DNA from: RGIG8748 sp045646525
Lineage (GTDB): Bacteria > Bacillota > Clostridia > UMGS1810
DNA: 20,582 nucleotides
Direction of reading: 5' to 3'
Assembly: GCA_045646525.1 (NCBI GenBank)
Contig: JAZRKX010000041.1
Span: forward strand, 1-20,582
The position numbers and the translations under genes are program-made. Shown in pieces: positions 1 to 7,140 of the stretch. How positions within the stretch are numbered: the stretch's first letter is position 1; every line of letters starts with the position of its first letter. The notes beneath the pieces are model-generated. The model made no database searches. It worked only from the letters and a program-made list of their open reading frames with translations, and had not been told where the DNA came from.

Positions 1-1444
1 TTATAAGAAGTGTCTTAACCTGTAAGAATGTGGAAGCTGTTGCAGTAGCACCTACGGAAATACCAAGGAATATTGTAACAATATTCATAAGTTCATTCTG
101 TACAGTCTTGGAAAGTCTTTCGCATACGCCACTTTCCTTTAAGAGGTTACCAAGCATAAGACATCCTACGAGGGGAGCTGCCGAGGGAACAAGAAGAGCT
201 ACAAAGATAGTAACGATTATGGGGAATACAATCTTTTCTGTCTTGGATACGGGGCGAAGCTCCTTCATAACTATCTGTCTTTCTTCCTTGGTAGTAAGAA
301 GCTTCATTATAGGAGGCTGAATTACAGGCACAAGAGCCATGTAGGAATAAGCCGCAACTGCTATAGGTCCTAAAAGCTCGGGGGCGAGCTTACTTGTAAG
401 GAAGATAGCGGTAGGACCGTCTGCACCGCCTATAATACCTATAGAGCCTGCCTGCTCAGGTGTAAATCCAAGGTAGTATGCACCTATAAAGGTAGCGAAT
501 ATACCAATCTGTGCCGCAGCACCAAGAAGAAGACTCTTGGGGTTGGCGATTAACGGACCGAAATCCGTCATAGCACCTACGCCTACGAAGATAAGACAGG
601 GGTAGATGCCAAGCTTAACGCCTAAGTAAAGTATATCTATAAGACCGGGGGTTATGGAACTTCCTGTACCGAACATATCCCAGTGAACATGACCGCCTGC
701 AAAAAGCTCTTCATGATAAACTTCTGCACCCATAAGGTTTGTAAGAAGCATACCGAATGCTATGGGAAGAAGAAGGAGAGGCTCGAACTTCTTAACTATT
801 GCAAGGTAAAGAAGCAGGCAAGCCACAAGTATCATGATAAGCGAGCCGGGATTATCTTTTGTAAGGAAGAATCCTGTCTGCTTTACAAAATTAAGTATAG
901 AATCCTTGATACTTGTCTTTCCCGACGATAAGCTCTTGTTTAAAACATCGTCATGGTAGATTACAAATATATCGTCAGCCGAAGCTATGTTTCCGTGCTC
1001 GTAGTACTGAACAACTATGTTTATCTTAGGATTTTTCTTAGTTTCTGCTACAGACTTTTCTAAAACTATGGTCTCACCCTTGGGGAGAGTAAAGGAAGAT
1101 GTTGCAACTCTGTCCTCGGAGAAGATGGGTTTGCCCTCTACTTCCATTTCAAACTGCTGAGGAATAAGGAAGTTTGTGTTGGCATCGCCTTCTACATAAA
1201 GAGAGCCGAATATATCATCGCCCTTTAGGTTTTCAAGTGTTACTGACAAAATGCCCGATTTATTGTCATAAGATGCGCCTGTAACCTCTATAAGATGCTC
1301 TGCATTTTCATTAAGCAGTCCCATCGTTTCAAGCTGTTGCTTAAGAGGAACATAGCCATCCTGCTGCTGGGGAGCCGCATAAGCACATATACTTGCAAAG
1401 AGCATAGCAACAAGTATAATAGCTCCTACAATTCTCTTTTTCAT
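1..1444 (-). CDS. Na+-translocating decarboxylase beta subunit (OadB/GcdB/MmdB family), partial, with secreted N-terminal extension
   Basis: Integral membrane subunit that couples decarboxylation of a carboxybiotin carrier to Na+ export. The frame is open from ATG at 1444 to the window edge (481 codons visible); the C-terminus, probably about 100 residues, lies outside. Residues 1-23 look like a signal peptide (hydrophobic core, AYA cleavage site). Residues 24 to about 190 are a soluble, non-membrane segment. From about residue 195 the sequence becomes the multi-span family core: IMILVACLLLYLAIVKKFEP, then the signature IIGGADGPTAIF at 337-348, whose Asp342 matches the essential family aspartate, and NIVTIFLGISVG at 454-465. 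The ribosome site GGAGG lies 7 bases upstream. It is 19 bases after the biotin carrier and third in the operon. Known family members start near residue 195, so the extension is the odd part. The substrate (oxaloacetate, glutaconyl-CoA or methylmalonyl-CoA) cannot be decided without the alpha subunit. Confidence 0.92.
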   Translation of the reverse strand, partial: MKKRIVGAIILVAMLFASICAYAAPQQQDGYVPLKQQLETMGLLNENAEHLIEVTGASYDNKSGILSVTLENLKGDDIFGSLYVEGDANTNFLIPQQFEMEVEGKPIFSEDRVATSSFTLPKGETIVLEKSVAETKKNPKINIVVQYYEHGNIASADDIFVIYHDDVLNKSLSSGKTSIKDSILNFVKQTGFFLTKDNPGSLIMILVACLLLYLAIVKKFEPLLLLPIAFGMLLTNLMGAEVYHEELFAGGHVHWDMFGTGSSITPGLIDILYLGVKLGIYPCLIFVGVGAMTDFGPLIANPKSLLLGAAAQIGIFATFIGAYYLGFTPEQAGSIGIIGGADGPTAIFLTSKLAPELLGPIAVAAYSYMALVPVIQPPIMKLLTTKEERQIVMKELRPVSKTEKIVFPIIVTIFVALLVPSAAPLVGCLMLGNLLKESGVCERLSKTVQNELMNIVTIFLGISVGATATASTFLQVKTLLI

Positions 1445-1463
1445 TGTCGTTTCCTCCGAATAA

Positions 1464-1829
1464 TTAAGCTATTGTGCAAAGAACGGTACCGTTCGATACA
1501 GCTGCGCCTTCTGCAACGCATACAGAAGTAACAACACCGTCTGCTCCTGCCATGATTTCATTTTCCATCTTCATAGCTTCTAAGATAAAGAGAACCTGTC
1601 CCTTGGATACGCTGTCGCCTTCCTTAACCTTTACGGAGAGGATTGTTCCCTGCATGGGAGCTGCAATCTCTTCGCCTTCGCCTGCAGGTGCTGCTGCGGG
1701 GGCTTCCTGTACGGGTGCTGCTGCGGGAGCTGCAGGAGCAGCCTTTGCTGCCTTTGCTTCCTCTTCGCTCATAAGTTCTATGGATATTGCATATTCTGTT
1801 CCGTTTACATTAACCTTGTAAGTTTTCAT
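1464..1829 (-). CDS. Biotin carboxyl carrier subunit of the Na+-pump decarboxylase
   Basis: Small carrier protein (121 residues) whose biotinyl-lysine shuttles CO2 from the carboxyltransferase to the membrane beta subunit. The C-terminal biotinyl domain has the signature EAMKM at 84-88, with Lys87 the expected biotinylation site. It is preceded by an Ala/Pro-rich flexible linker at about 25-50, typical of GcdC/MmdC-type carriers. An in-frame ATG twelve nucleotides... eight codons further upstream exists at 1853, but the ATG at 1829 is preferred because AGGAG sits about 8 bases before it and the protein then starts MKTYKVNVNG, as relatives do. It lies 25 bases after the small membrane subunit and 19 bases before the beta subunit, so the three are almost certainly one operon. 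Confidence 0.93.
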   Translation of the reverse strand: MKTYKVNVNGTEYAISIELMSEEEAKAAKAAPAAPAAAPVQEAPAAAPAGEGEEIAAPMQGTILSVKVKEGDSVSKGQVLFILEAMKMENEIMAGADGVVTSVCVAEGAAVSNGTVLCTIA

Positions 1830-1854
1830 GATAATTTCTCCTTTTAGTTTCAAA

Positions 1855-2130
1855 TTACATTTTTTTAAATGATGTTACCTTGATATTCGATACATCTGTA
1901 CCGAGTTCTTCTGCGATTACCGCACATACTCCTGCAAGGATTTCCTGCTTGTTTTCAATAGCCGCACTCTTTGGTGCAGAGCTTTTAACTGCAGGTGCCT
2001 TGTCCGCCGATGAGCTTTTGCCTGAGGGAAGTGTCTTTATAACGGCACTCATTACCATGGTGATTGCTATAAGACATATAAGACCTATAAATACCGTGGC
2101 TATACCCATAATACATGTAAAAGCGATCAT
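1855..2130 (-). CDS. Small membrane subunit of the Na+-pump decarboxylase (OadG family)
   Basis: 91-residue protein. Residues about 8-30 form one hydrophobic membrane span (IMGIATVFIGLICLIAITMV), followed by an Ala/Ser/Lys-rich linker and a C-terminal segment (EILAGVCAVIAEELGTDVSN) shared by clostridial OadG/MmdD-like subunits. In the family this subunit stabilises the complex and links the soluble carboxyltransferase to the membrane part. AGGAGG lies at 2138-2143, five bases or so before the ATG. First gene of the operon, directly behind a sigma-A-like promoter. Assignment rests on size, topology and the neighbouring biotin and beta subunits. Confidence 0.85.
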   Translation of the reverse strand: MIAFTCIMGIATVFIGLICLIAITMVMSAVIKTLPSGKSSSADKAPAVKSSAPKSAAIENKQEILAGVCAVIAEELGTDVSNIKVTSFKKM

Positions 2131-2154
2131 TTTTTATCCTCCTTTCGCAGAGAT

Positions 2155-2183
2155 AATATATGTTAGTACAACAGTGCTGACAA
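2155..2183 (-). promoter_or_regulatory. Sigma-A-like promoter of the decarboxylase operon
   Basis: On the minus strand TTGTCA (2183-2178), a 17-base spacer and TATATT (2160-2155), leaving a leader of about 15-20 bases before the ribosome site of the OadG-like gene. The -35 box is half of a palindrome described separately. Confidence 0.6.
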
Positions 2184-2197
2184 AGTACATTTTGTCA
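2178..2197. promoter_or_regulatory. Operator-like palindrome over the -35 box
   Basis: Seven-base arms TGACAAA and TTTGTCA, perfectly inverted around a six-base centre, overlapping the -35 box of the decarboxylase promoter. Position and symmetry fit a dimeric regulator site; the regulator is unknown. It does not match the Rex (TTGTTAA...) or FNR half-sites well. Confidence 0.45.
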
Positions 2198-2260
2198 ACA
2201 CTCCAATTTTACCCTTATTTGAGTATTTCTACATAATTCCTTTTTTTCCTTTGTGCAATT

Positions 2261-2659
2261 TTAACAATTTGCATCAAAATATCCCGTTAAATTTACATAA
2301 TACAGATGTTTTTCCATTTCCTCAAAGGATTTATCCTCAATATCCTCGGTTTTTTTGAACTTGAGCGCCCTTAAAAGCTGCTCGCTGTCAGCCATATCCG
2401 AATACACATGCTTTATCCCTCTTAAATCCACCGCATTCAGGAGCGACTTGCCCATGCCGTAGGAGAGCGAAAAATCATTGAACTCCTCTGCGATATATAT
2501 ACCGCAAATTTCCGCATAGTCCCGCATCATTCTTACTATGCCAAGGCCTATGATAACATCACCGTCGCACATTGTCATGACAAGGCTGTCATTTGGGGCA
2601 ACTGCTCCAAGTTGTGCAAGAGCTTTTTCGGGGTTTTCTTCAAATTTTATTGTAAGCAT
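2261..2659 (-). CDS. GNAT-like N-acetyltransferase domain protein
   Basis: 132-residue single-domain protein. The middle segment GDVIIGLGIVRMM...AEICGIYIAEEF...GMGKSLLNAV follows the GNAT fold: a beta strand carrying the conserved region, an IYI strand, then a G-x-G-containing loop and helix resembling the acetyl-CoA pyrophosphate loop (family consensus Q/R-x-x-G-x-G/A). The usual Q/R is replaced (YGMGKSL), so acetyl-CoA binding may be weak. The substrate is unknown. The ATG lies one base after the stop of the pseudouridine synthase gene, so the two are translationally coupled. Family call is by eye and moderate. Confidence 0.6.
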   Translation of the reverse strand: MLTIKFEENPEKALAQLGAVAPNDSLVMTMCDGDVIIGLGIVRMMRDYAEICGIYIAEEFNDFSLSYGMGKSLLNAVDLRGIKHVYSDMADSEQLLRALKFKKTEDIEDKSFEEMEKHLYYVNLTGYFDANC

Positions 2660-2660
2660 A

Positions 2661-3371
2661 CTATCTTCTCAGCCTTTCTACTTCCGTTCTTGTAAGGTGA
2701 CGCCATTTGCCGACCTCCAGATTTCCGAGCTCTATGCCGTCCACAGCCACTCGCCTTAGAGCTATTACGCTGTGACCTACAGCATCGCACATCTTTCGTA
2801 TCTGACGGTTTCTGCCCTCATGAATACATATGCGCACAAGCGAGGTGTTGCGTCTGTGCTCTATTACCTCCGCCTGCGCAGGGGCGGTCTTCTTGCCGTC
2901 TATATACACTCCACGCATGAGCCTGTCCACCGCTCCGTGAAGAACAATACCCTTTACGAGCACCTCGTACACCTTTATTTTTTCGTATTTAGGGTGAGTG
3001 AGGCTGTATGCTAAATCTCCGTCATTTGTAAAGAATATAAGTCCCTCTGTGTTGTAGTCAAGTCTTCCCACGGGGTAAATTCTCTCGGGTATATCTGCCA
3101 CATATTCCATAACGGTCGCTCTGCCCCTGTCATCACTTACCGTAGTGACACAGCCTGCAGGTTTATTAAGCATTATATACACCTTTTTATTATCCAATCT
3201 TATTTCCTTGCCGTCTACGCAAACGGTATCGCCATCGGAAACCTTTGTTCCAAGCTCGGTTACTGTCTTTCCGTTTACCGACACTCTTCCCGAAAGTATA
3301 ATATCCTCCGAGGCACGCCTTGATGCCACAGAGCACAGGGCAAGGTATTTTTGAAGTCTCATTTCTTCCAT
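2661..3371 (-). CDS. RsuA/RluB-family pseudouridine synthase
   Basis: Converts a specific uridine in rRNA to pseudouridine. The N-terminal S4 RNA-binding domain spans about 5-52 (MRLQKYLALCSVASRRASED). The catalytic domain holds GRLDYNTEGL at about 102-111, Asp105 being the catalytic aspartate, and later the family motif GRNRQIRKM. Length 236 residues is usual for RluB/RsuA. The frame extends to a TTG at 3392, but the promoter -10 box ends at 3407, which would place transcription start near 3400 and leave no room for a ribosome site. The ATG at 3371 (MEEMRLQKYL) also matches relatives, so it is preferred. First gene of a two-gene unit with the GNAT-like gene. Whether it acts on 16S (RsuA) or 23S (RluB) rRNA cannot be told here. 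Confidence 0.9.
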   Translation of the reverse strand: MEEMRLQKYLALCSVASRRASEDIILSGRVSVNGKTVTELGTKVSDGDTVCVDGKEIRLDNKKVYIMLNKPAGCVTTVSDDRGRATVMEYVADIPERIYPVGRLDYNTEGLIFFTNDGDLAYSLTHPKYEKIKVYEVLVKGIVLHGAVDRLMRGVYIDGKKTAPAQAEVIEHRRNTSLVRICIHEGRNRQIRKMCDAVGHSVIALRRVAVDGIELGNLEVGKWRHLTRTEVERLRR

Positions 3372-3406
3372 GTTTTCACATCCAATACGCAAAATATCCT
3401 ATTTTG

Positions 3407-3435
3407 ATTATATCTTATAATGGTGTGTTTTTCAA
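3407..3435 (-). promoter_or_regulatory. Sigma-A-like promoter of the pseudouridine synthase gene
   Basis: Minus strand TTGAAA (3435-3430), 17-base spacer, perfect TATAAT (3412-3407). Transcription start expected near 3400. Confidence 0.7.
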
Positions 3436-3453
3436 CATAAAATTCTTTTACAC

Positions 3454-3482
3454 TTGAAATACTTAAAATAAAATGTTATCAT
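3454..3482 (+). promoter_or_regulatory. Sigma-A-like promoter of trmB
   Basis: TTGAAA (3454-3459), 17-base spacer, TATCAT (3477-3482), about 35 bases before the trmB start and divergent from the pseudouridine synthase promoter. Confidence 0.55.
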
Positions 3483-3516
3483 TTATATTAAATTTACAGT
3501 ACAGGAGATTACCACT

Positions 3517-4170
3517 ATGAGAATGAGAAGAAAAAAGCACAGAGAAGAGCGCATCGAAGCGTGCTCTGAGCTTCTTATAACAAACATTGAGGATTACAAG
3601 GACGATATAAAGGCGGTGTTCGGAGATGACAAGCCCTTAAGAATCGAAATAGGCTGCGGAAAGGGTAAGTTTATACTGGAGACCGCAATGCAAAATCCCG
3701 ACATAAACTTCATAGCCGTGGAAAAGTGCTCGGATGTGCTCGTACTTGCCCTTGAAAAGATTAAGAACGCAGGACTCACAAATGTCCGCTTTGTAGAGGG
3801 CGATGTGATGAAGCTCTCCTGCCTTGAAACCAGAACAAAATGCGAGGTTATATACATTAACTTCTGCGACCCGTGGAAGAAAAGCGGCTACGCCAAAAGG
3901 CGCCTTACCCACGCAAACTTTCTTTCCATGTACGAAAAGTGGCTCGAAAAGGACGGCGCCATCCACTTTAAGACCGACAATACAAAACTCTTTGAGTTTT
4001 CGCTCAATTCCTTTTCCGACTACGGTCTGAGATTAAAAAACATAACCCTCGACCTGGCAAACAGCAAATTCGAGGGAAATGTAATGACAGAATACGAAAC
4101 CAATTTTACAAATCTCGGACAGCCTATATATCGCTGTGAGGCTATATTCCAAAATAAGTCCGAACAATAG
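3517..4170 (+). CDS. trmB: tRNA (guanine-N7-)-methyltransferase
   Basis: SAM-dependent enzyme that makes m7G46 in the variable loop of many tRNAs. 217 residues, normal for TrmB. The N-terminus MRMRRKKH is typical. SAM-binding motif I is EIGCGKGKF at 44-52, an acidic post-motif (AVEKC) follows at 67-71, and the family signature is INFCDPWKKSGYAKRRLTH at 114-132. Most TrmB proteins read DPWPKxRHxKRRL, so the Pro-to-Lys change and the GY insertion are slightly unusual but the KRRLT core is kept. AGGAG lies about 10 bases before the ATG. The last 29 bases overlap the end of the converging carboxypeptidase gene. Confidence 0.95.
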   Translation: MRMRRKKHREERIEACSELLITNIEDYKDDIKAVFGDDKPLRIEIGCGKGKFILETAMQNPDINFIAVEKCSDVLVLALEKIKNAGLTNVRFVEGDVMKLSCLETRTKCEVIYINFCDPWKKSGYAKRRLTHANFLSMYEKWLEKDGAIHFKTDNTKLFEFSLNSFSDYGLRLKNITLDLANSKFEGNVMTEYETNFTNLGQPIYRCEAIFQNKSEQ

Positions 4171-5251
4171 AGCTGATGCTTTTTGTCATTGAGCGGCTTT
4201 TATCCAGAGGTACGCTCTTTGCGGCAACTATGGGAACAGATGCAATCTCATTTTCGCCCATGTAGACCTTGAGCGATGCAATCTGCGTTCCCTCTTTTAC
4301 GGGTGCGGTAAGCTCATCTGGTGCTTCATACACACTCACATAACGCTCATCATTTAAAGCAGGAACCCAAAAGGTGTCCCGGCAGACCGCCTCTACACCC
4401 TTTGAGGTTCCTTTTTGTACGCTCACTGTTCCGAAACTCTCACCCTCTTTAACCACAGTCTTTTTTGTAAGCTTTGTATAGGCATAGTCGGTCATTTCTA
4501 TATGGTCATTCCAGTCATCAGGGGCGTTTAGCGTAACTGCCACAACCTCTATGCCGTCTCTTTCGCACGAGGACACAAGGCATCTGCCCGACTTTTTGGT
4601 AAAGCCTGTTTTTACACCCGTGCATCCCTCCATGCGTTTTAAAAGCTTGTTGTGATTTGTAAGATACCTCTTTCCCTCAGGTCCTGTTATTGTGGTCTGA
4701 TATGTAGATACAATCTTTCTGAAATCATCGTTTTTCATAGCATATGCGGTTATTTTCGCAAGGTCATAGGCGGTGGTATAGTGTCCGTCTTCATCTAATC
4801 CGTTTGGATTTTTAAACTGTGTGTTTTGGGCGCCTATTTCTTTTGCCTTTTTTGTCATAAGCTTTGCAAATTTCTCTGTGTCGCCCGATACGGCACAGGC
4901 TATAGCTACTGCCGCATCGTTGCCCGAATTCAGCATAAGTCCGTACACAAGCTCTCTTAAAGTAAGCTCCTCTCCCTTTGTAAGATATATTGATGAGCCC
5001 TCTACCCCCACGGCGCTGTCATGAATCCTCACCTTTTTGTCCATATCGCCCTCTTCTATGGCGCACAGAGCGGTCATTATCTTGGTGGTGCTTGCCATGG
5101 TGGCTCTGGAATGGGCATTCTTTTCGTAAAGTACATTTCCGTACTTAAGTTCTATAACTATTGCCGATTGTGCCGAGGTTTCTACGGCAAGGCAATTTGA
5201 AGATGCCATGGCAAAAACCAAACACAAGCATATACAGATAAGCTTTTTCAC
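4142..5251 (-). CDS. D-alanyl-D-alanine carboxypeptidase (DacF/PBP5 type)
   Basis: Serine peptidase that trims the terminal D-Ala of peptidoglycan stem peptides outside the membrane. 369 residues from a GTG start with AGGAG just upstream. Residues 1-23 form a signal peptide. The three penicillin-binding active-site motifs are intact: STTK at 54-57 (nucleophile Ser54), SGN at 109-111 and KTG at 214-216. The segment after about 265 resembles the PBP5 C-terminal beta domain, and the end (SRSMTKSISSIVRTYFGI) could be an amphipathic membrane anchor. DacF in Bacillus is sporulation-specific, but no sporulation promoter was recognised here, so a vegetative DacA-like role is equally possible. It is divergent from the WG-repeat gene and convergent with trmB. 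Confidence 0.93.
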   Translation of the reverse strand: MKKLICICLCLVFAMASSNCLAVETSAQSAIVIELKYGNVLYEKNAHSRATMASTTKIMTALCAIEEGDMDKKVRIHDSAVGVEGSSIYLTKGEELTLRELVYGLMLNSGNDAAVAIACAVSGDTEKFAKLMTKKAKEIGAQNTQFKNPNGLDEDGHYTTAYDLAKITAYAMKNDDFRKIVSTYQTTITGPEGKRYLTNHNKLLKRMEGCTGVKTGFTKKSGRCLVSSCERDGIEVVAVTLNAPDDWNDHIEMTDYAYTKLTKKTVVKEGESFGTVSVQKGTSKGVEAVCRDTFWVPALNDERYVSVYEAPDELTAPVKEGTQIASLKVYMGENEIASVPIVAAKSVPLDKSRSMTKSISSIVRTYFGI

Positions 5252-5309
5252 ACAAATCTCTCCTTATACCTAAAATATATGTGTACAGCTTGTATCGTTA
5301 TGCCGATAT

Positions 5310-5338
5310 TTGACATATGGAAAAATATGTGTTAAAAT
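5310..5338 (+). promoter_or_regulatory. Strong sigma-A-like promoter of the WG-repeat gene
   Basis: Perfect TTGACA (5310-5315), 17-base spacer and TAAAAT (5333-5338), followed closely by AAAGGAGG at 5353-5360 and the ATG at 5368. Confidence 0.75.
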
Positions 5339-5367
5339 TTGCGTAATTGTTAAAGGAGGATTGCACA

Positions 5368-6744
5368 ATGTCTGAATTTGAAAATATACAACCTCAAAAC
5401 GAGGAAAATACCGATATAACACCAACTGAATTTATAGAGGGAGAAATACAAACCATCCCCAAAGAAGACGAAGCGAGCGCACCCAAGCCTGTTAATACGG
5501 GCGATATAACCGATATTATAAAAAAACACCGCAAACCTCTTTGTGTTCTTGCGGCTGTTGTTGCAGCGATTCTGGTACTGTGCTCCTTGTTATCCCCCAA
5601 GGACAACGATGGCAAGACTCTCTTTGTAGACGATATGCTCGTGTTTAACGAAATCAATGTGGAAAACCAAGCTAAAATGTATGGTATCATAGACAAAAAG
5701 GGCGAAATAGTAGCCGATGCCGACTTTGCTCTGGCGTATCTTGTAGGTGACGGCATGATAGTTGCACAGCAGCCGCCCGCAGGAGAAGATATACATGTTT
5801 CCAATCCCGCAAGCTTCGGACTCATAAACAAAAACGGCGAAGAGATTACCAAATTTTCATACAGCGACAGCGGCATTGAATTTTCCGAGGGGCTGATTCC
5901 CATTGCAGAGAATGATAAATGGGGCTTTGCAGACAAGGATGCAAAGTGGGTTATAAAGCCTAAATTTGACGGTGCACACTCCTTTTCGGAGGGTATGGCA
6001 GGAGTAAAGGATGCCAAGACACGCAAATGGGGCTTTGCAGACAAAAACGGCAAATGGGTAATAAAAGCCAAGTTTGAAGATGTGGGTGCGTTTACAGACG
6101 GCATAGCACCTGCAAAGCTCGACGGCAAGTGGGGCTTTGTAAACAAAAAGGGCGAGTGGGTTATAAAAAATTCGTATCTTGATGTAGATACCTTTAAAGA
6201 CGGCTTGGCTCTTGCAAAGGATGTAAACGAAAACTGGGGATTTATAGACGGTAAAGGACAATGGGTTATAAAGTCCCGTTTTCAGGAGCTTTGCCGATTC
6301 TCTGACGGGGTTGCCGCCGCGAAGAAGAACGGTAAATGGGGTTTCATAGACCCAAAAGGCAAATGGGTTATAGACAATGACTATGCAGATGCAGGCAACT
6401 TTGTGGATGGTCTTGCCTATGCCAAGGAAGATGCAGACGGCAAATATGGCTATATAGATAAGAAAGGCAAATGGAAAATTGAGCCCGAGTACAGCTTTGC
6501 ATATGACTTCTCTATGGGACTTGCATGTGTAAAGAGTAAAGATATGTACGGTTATATAAACAAAAGAGGTAAAACCAAGATAGATTTTAATTACAAATAT
6601 GCACTCCCGTTCTATAGTGACGGCTTTGCCCCCGTATGTACTGGCGATAAGGACAACACAGATAATGACGAGTGGTTTGTAATAGACAAAAAGGGTAAAT
6701 CTGTATTTAATAAAAAAGATACCTTTGACGGACTTATGCGTTAA
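5368..6744 (+). CDS. Membrane-anchored WG-repeat protein
   Basis: 458 residues. A short acidic cytoplasmic tail (1-52) is followed by one membrane span at about 57-76 (LCVLAAVVAAILVLCSLL). The rest, expected outside the cell, is built from about ten WG beta repeats of 35-45 residues with the core K-W-G-F-I-D-K-x-G-K-W-V-I (for example KWGFADKNGKWVI and KWGFIDPKGKWVI). The first two and last three copies have drifted to YG, FG or WF. The frame reaches a TTG at 5347, but the ATG at 5368 has AAAGGAGG at the right distance and is chosen. The function of WG-repeat proteins is largely unknown; they are presumed binding scaffolds. It stands alone between divergent dacF-like DNA and a palindromic repeat that starts 10 bases after the stop. 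Confidence 0.9.
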   Translation: MSEFENIQPQNEENTDITPTEFIEGEIQTIPKEDEASAPKPVNTGDITDIIKKHRKPLCVLAAVVAAILVLCSLLSPKDNDGKTLFVDDMLVFNEINVENQAKMYGIIDKKGEIVADADFALAYLVGDGMIVAQQPPAGEDIHVSNPASFGLINKNGEEITKFSYSDSGIEFSEGLIPIAENDKWGFADKDAKWVIKPKFDGAHSFSEGMAGVKDAKTRKWGFADKNGKWVIKAKFEDVGAFTDGIAPAKLDGKWGFVNKKGEWVIKNSYLDVDTFKDGLALAKDVNENWGFIDGKGQWVIKSRFQELCRFSDGVAAAKKNGKWGFIDPKGKWVIDNDYADAGNFVDGLAYAKEDADGKYGYIDKKGKWKIEPEYSFAYDFSMGLACVKSKDMYGYINKRGKTKIDFNYKYALPFYSDGFAPVCTGDKDNTDNDEWFVIDKKGKSVFNKKDTFDGLMR

Positions 6745-6754
6745 GTATATTTTC

Positions 6755-6784
6755 GCAGGGGTGACCTCCAGGTGCCACCCCTGC
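6755..6784. repeat. Palindromic repeat, copy 1
   Basis: Imperfect hairpin with outer arms GCAGGGGTG and CACCCCTGC. It begins 10 bases after the WG-repeat stop codon and has no T-run, so it is not a classical terminator. A related copy with a swapped base pair lies at 20390-20419. Confidence 0.7.
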
Positions 6785-6795
6785 ACCCCGCCCCG

Positions 6796-6988
6796 TCCGC
6801 TGTGAAATATACAGGGAAAGCAAAATAAAAAGTCCGCTCAATACCGAACGCTGCGGAGGCGGCAATCTTTGCCGCTTGTCCTCGCTAAACGGCAATCGCA
6901 TAATGGAACTTATCTATTGCGTTTGCCGTTTTCGGTTGAACGGGCTTTTATTTTTCTGCTTTCCTAATCCTGTATATTTCAATGCGGA
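6796..6988. repeat. Long inverted-repeat element with two inner hairpins (element 1)
   Basis: The ends are inverted copies: TCCGCTGTGAAATATACAGG at 6796-6815 pairs with the complement of CCTGTATATTTCAATGCGGA at 6969-6988. Pairing continues inward (GAAAGCA, AAATAAAA, CCGAA), giving an imperfect stem of about 50 bp. Inside are two further hairpins: GCGGCAA/TTGCCGC at 6859-6875 and ACGGCAA/TTGCCGT at 6889-6929. The whole folds on paper as a three-way junction. No coding potential was seen. A small non-autonomous (MITE-like) element or a structured RNA are both possible. Confidence 0.65.
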
Positions 6989-7140
6989 ATTTAATTCACC
7001 ACAGCACAGAGCCCCATAATTTCATTCGATTTCACCTTTGTTTTTCCCACCTCTTACTTCCTCATAGCTTCGTTATGCCATATAATGCACTGATTTGCTG
7101 TGCGCTCGTACAATATGCGGTGTCCCTTGGCACACGCCTT
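6989..7140. other. Non-coding spacer between inverted-repeat elements
   Basis: No plausible gene. The only structure seen is CACAGCA (7000-7006) facing TGCTGTG (7096-7102) and a small hairpin CATAGCTTCGTTATG near 7063-7077. It may be part of one of the flanking repeat elements. Confidence 0.4.

Noticed and set aside
30..931. Plus-strand frames opposite the decarboxylase beta subunit
   Set aside because: The minus frame is a continuous, conserved membrane protein; these are shadows.
6755..6784. Palindrome as a classical terminator of the WG-repeat gene
   Set aside because: No T-run follows; kept as a dispersed repeat.
5394..6786. Long minus-strand frames (250 and 309 codons) opposite the WG-repeat gene
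   Set aside because: They mirror the repetitive WG codons of the plus strand; no ribosome site, promoter or family features.
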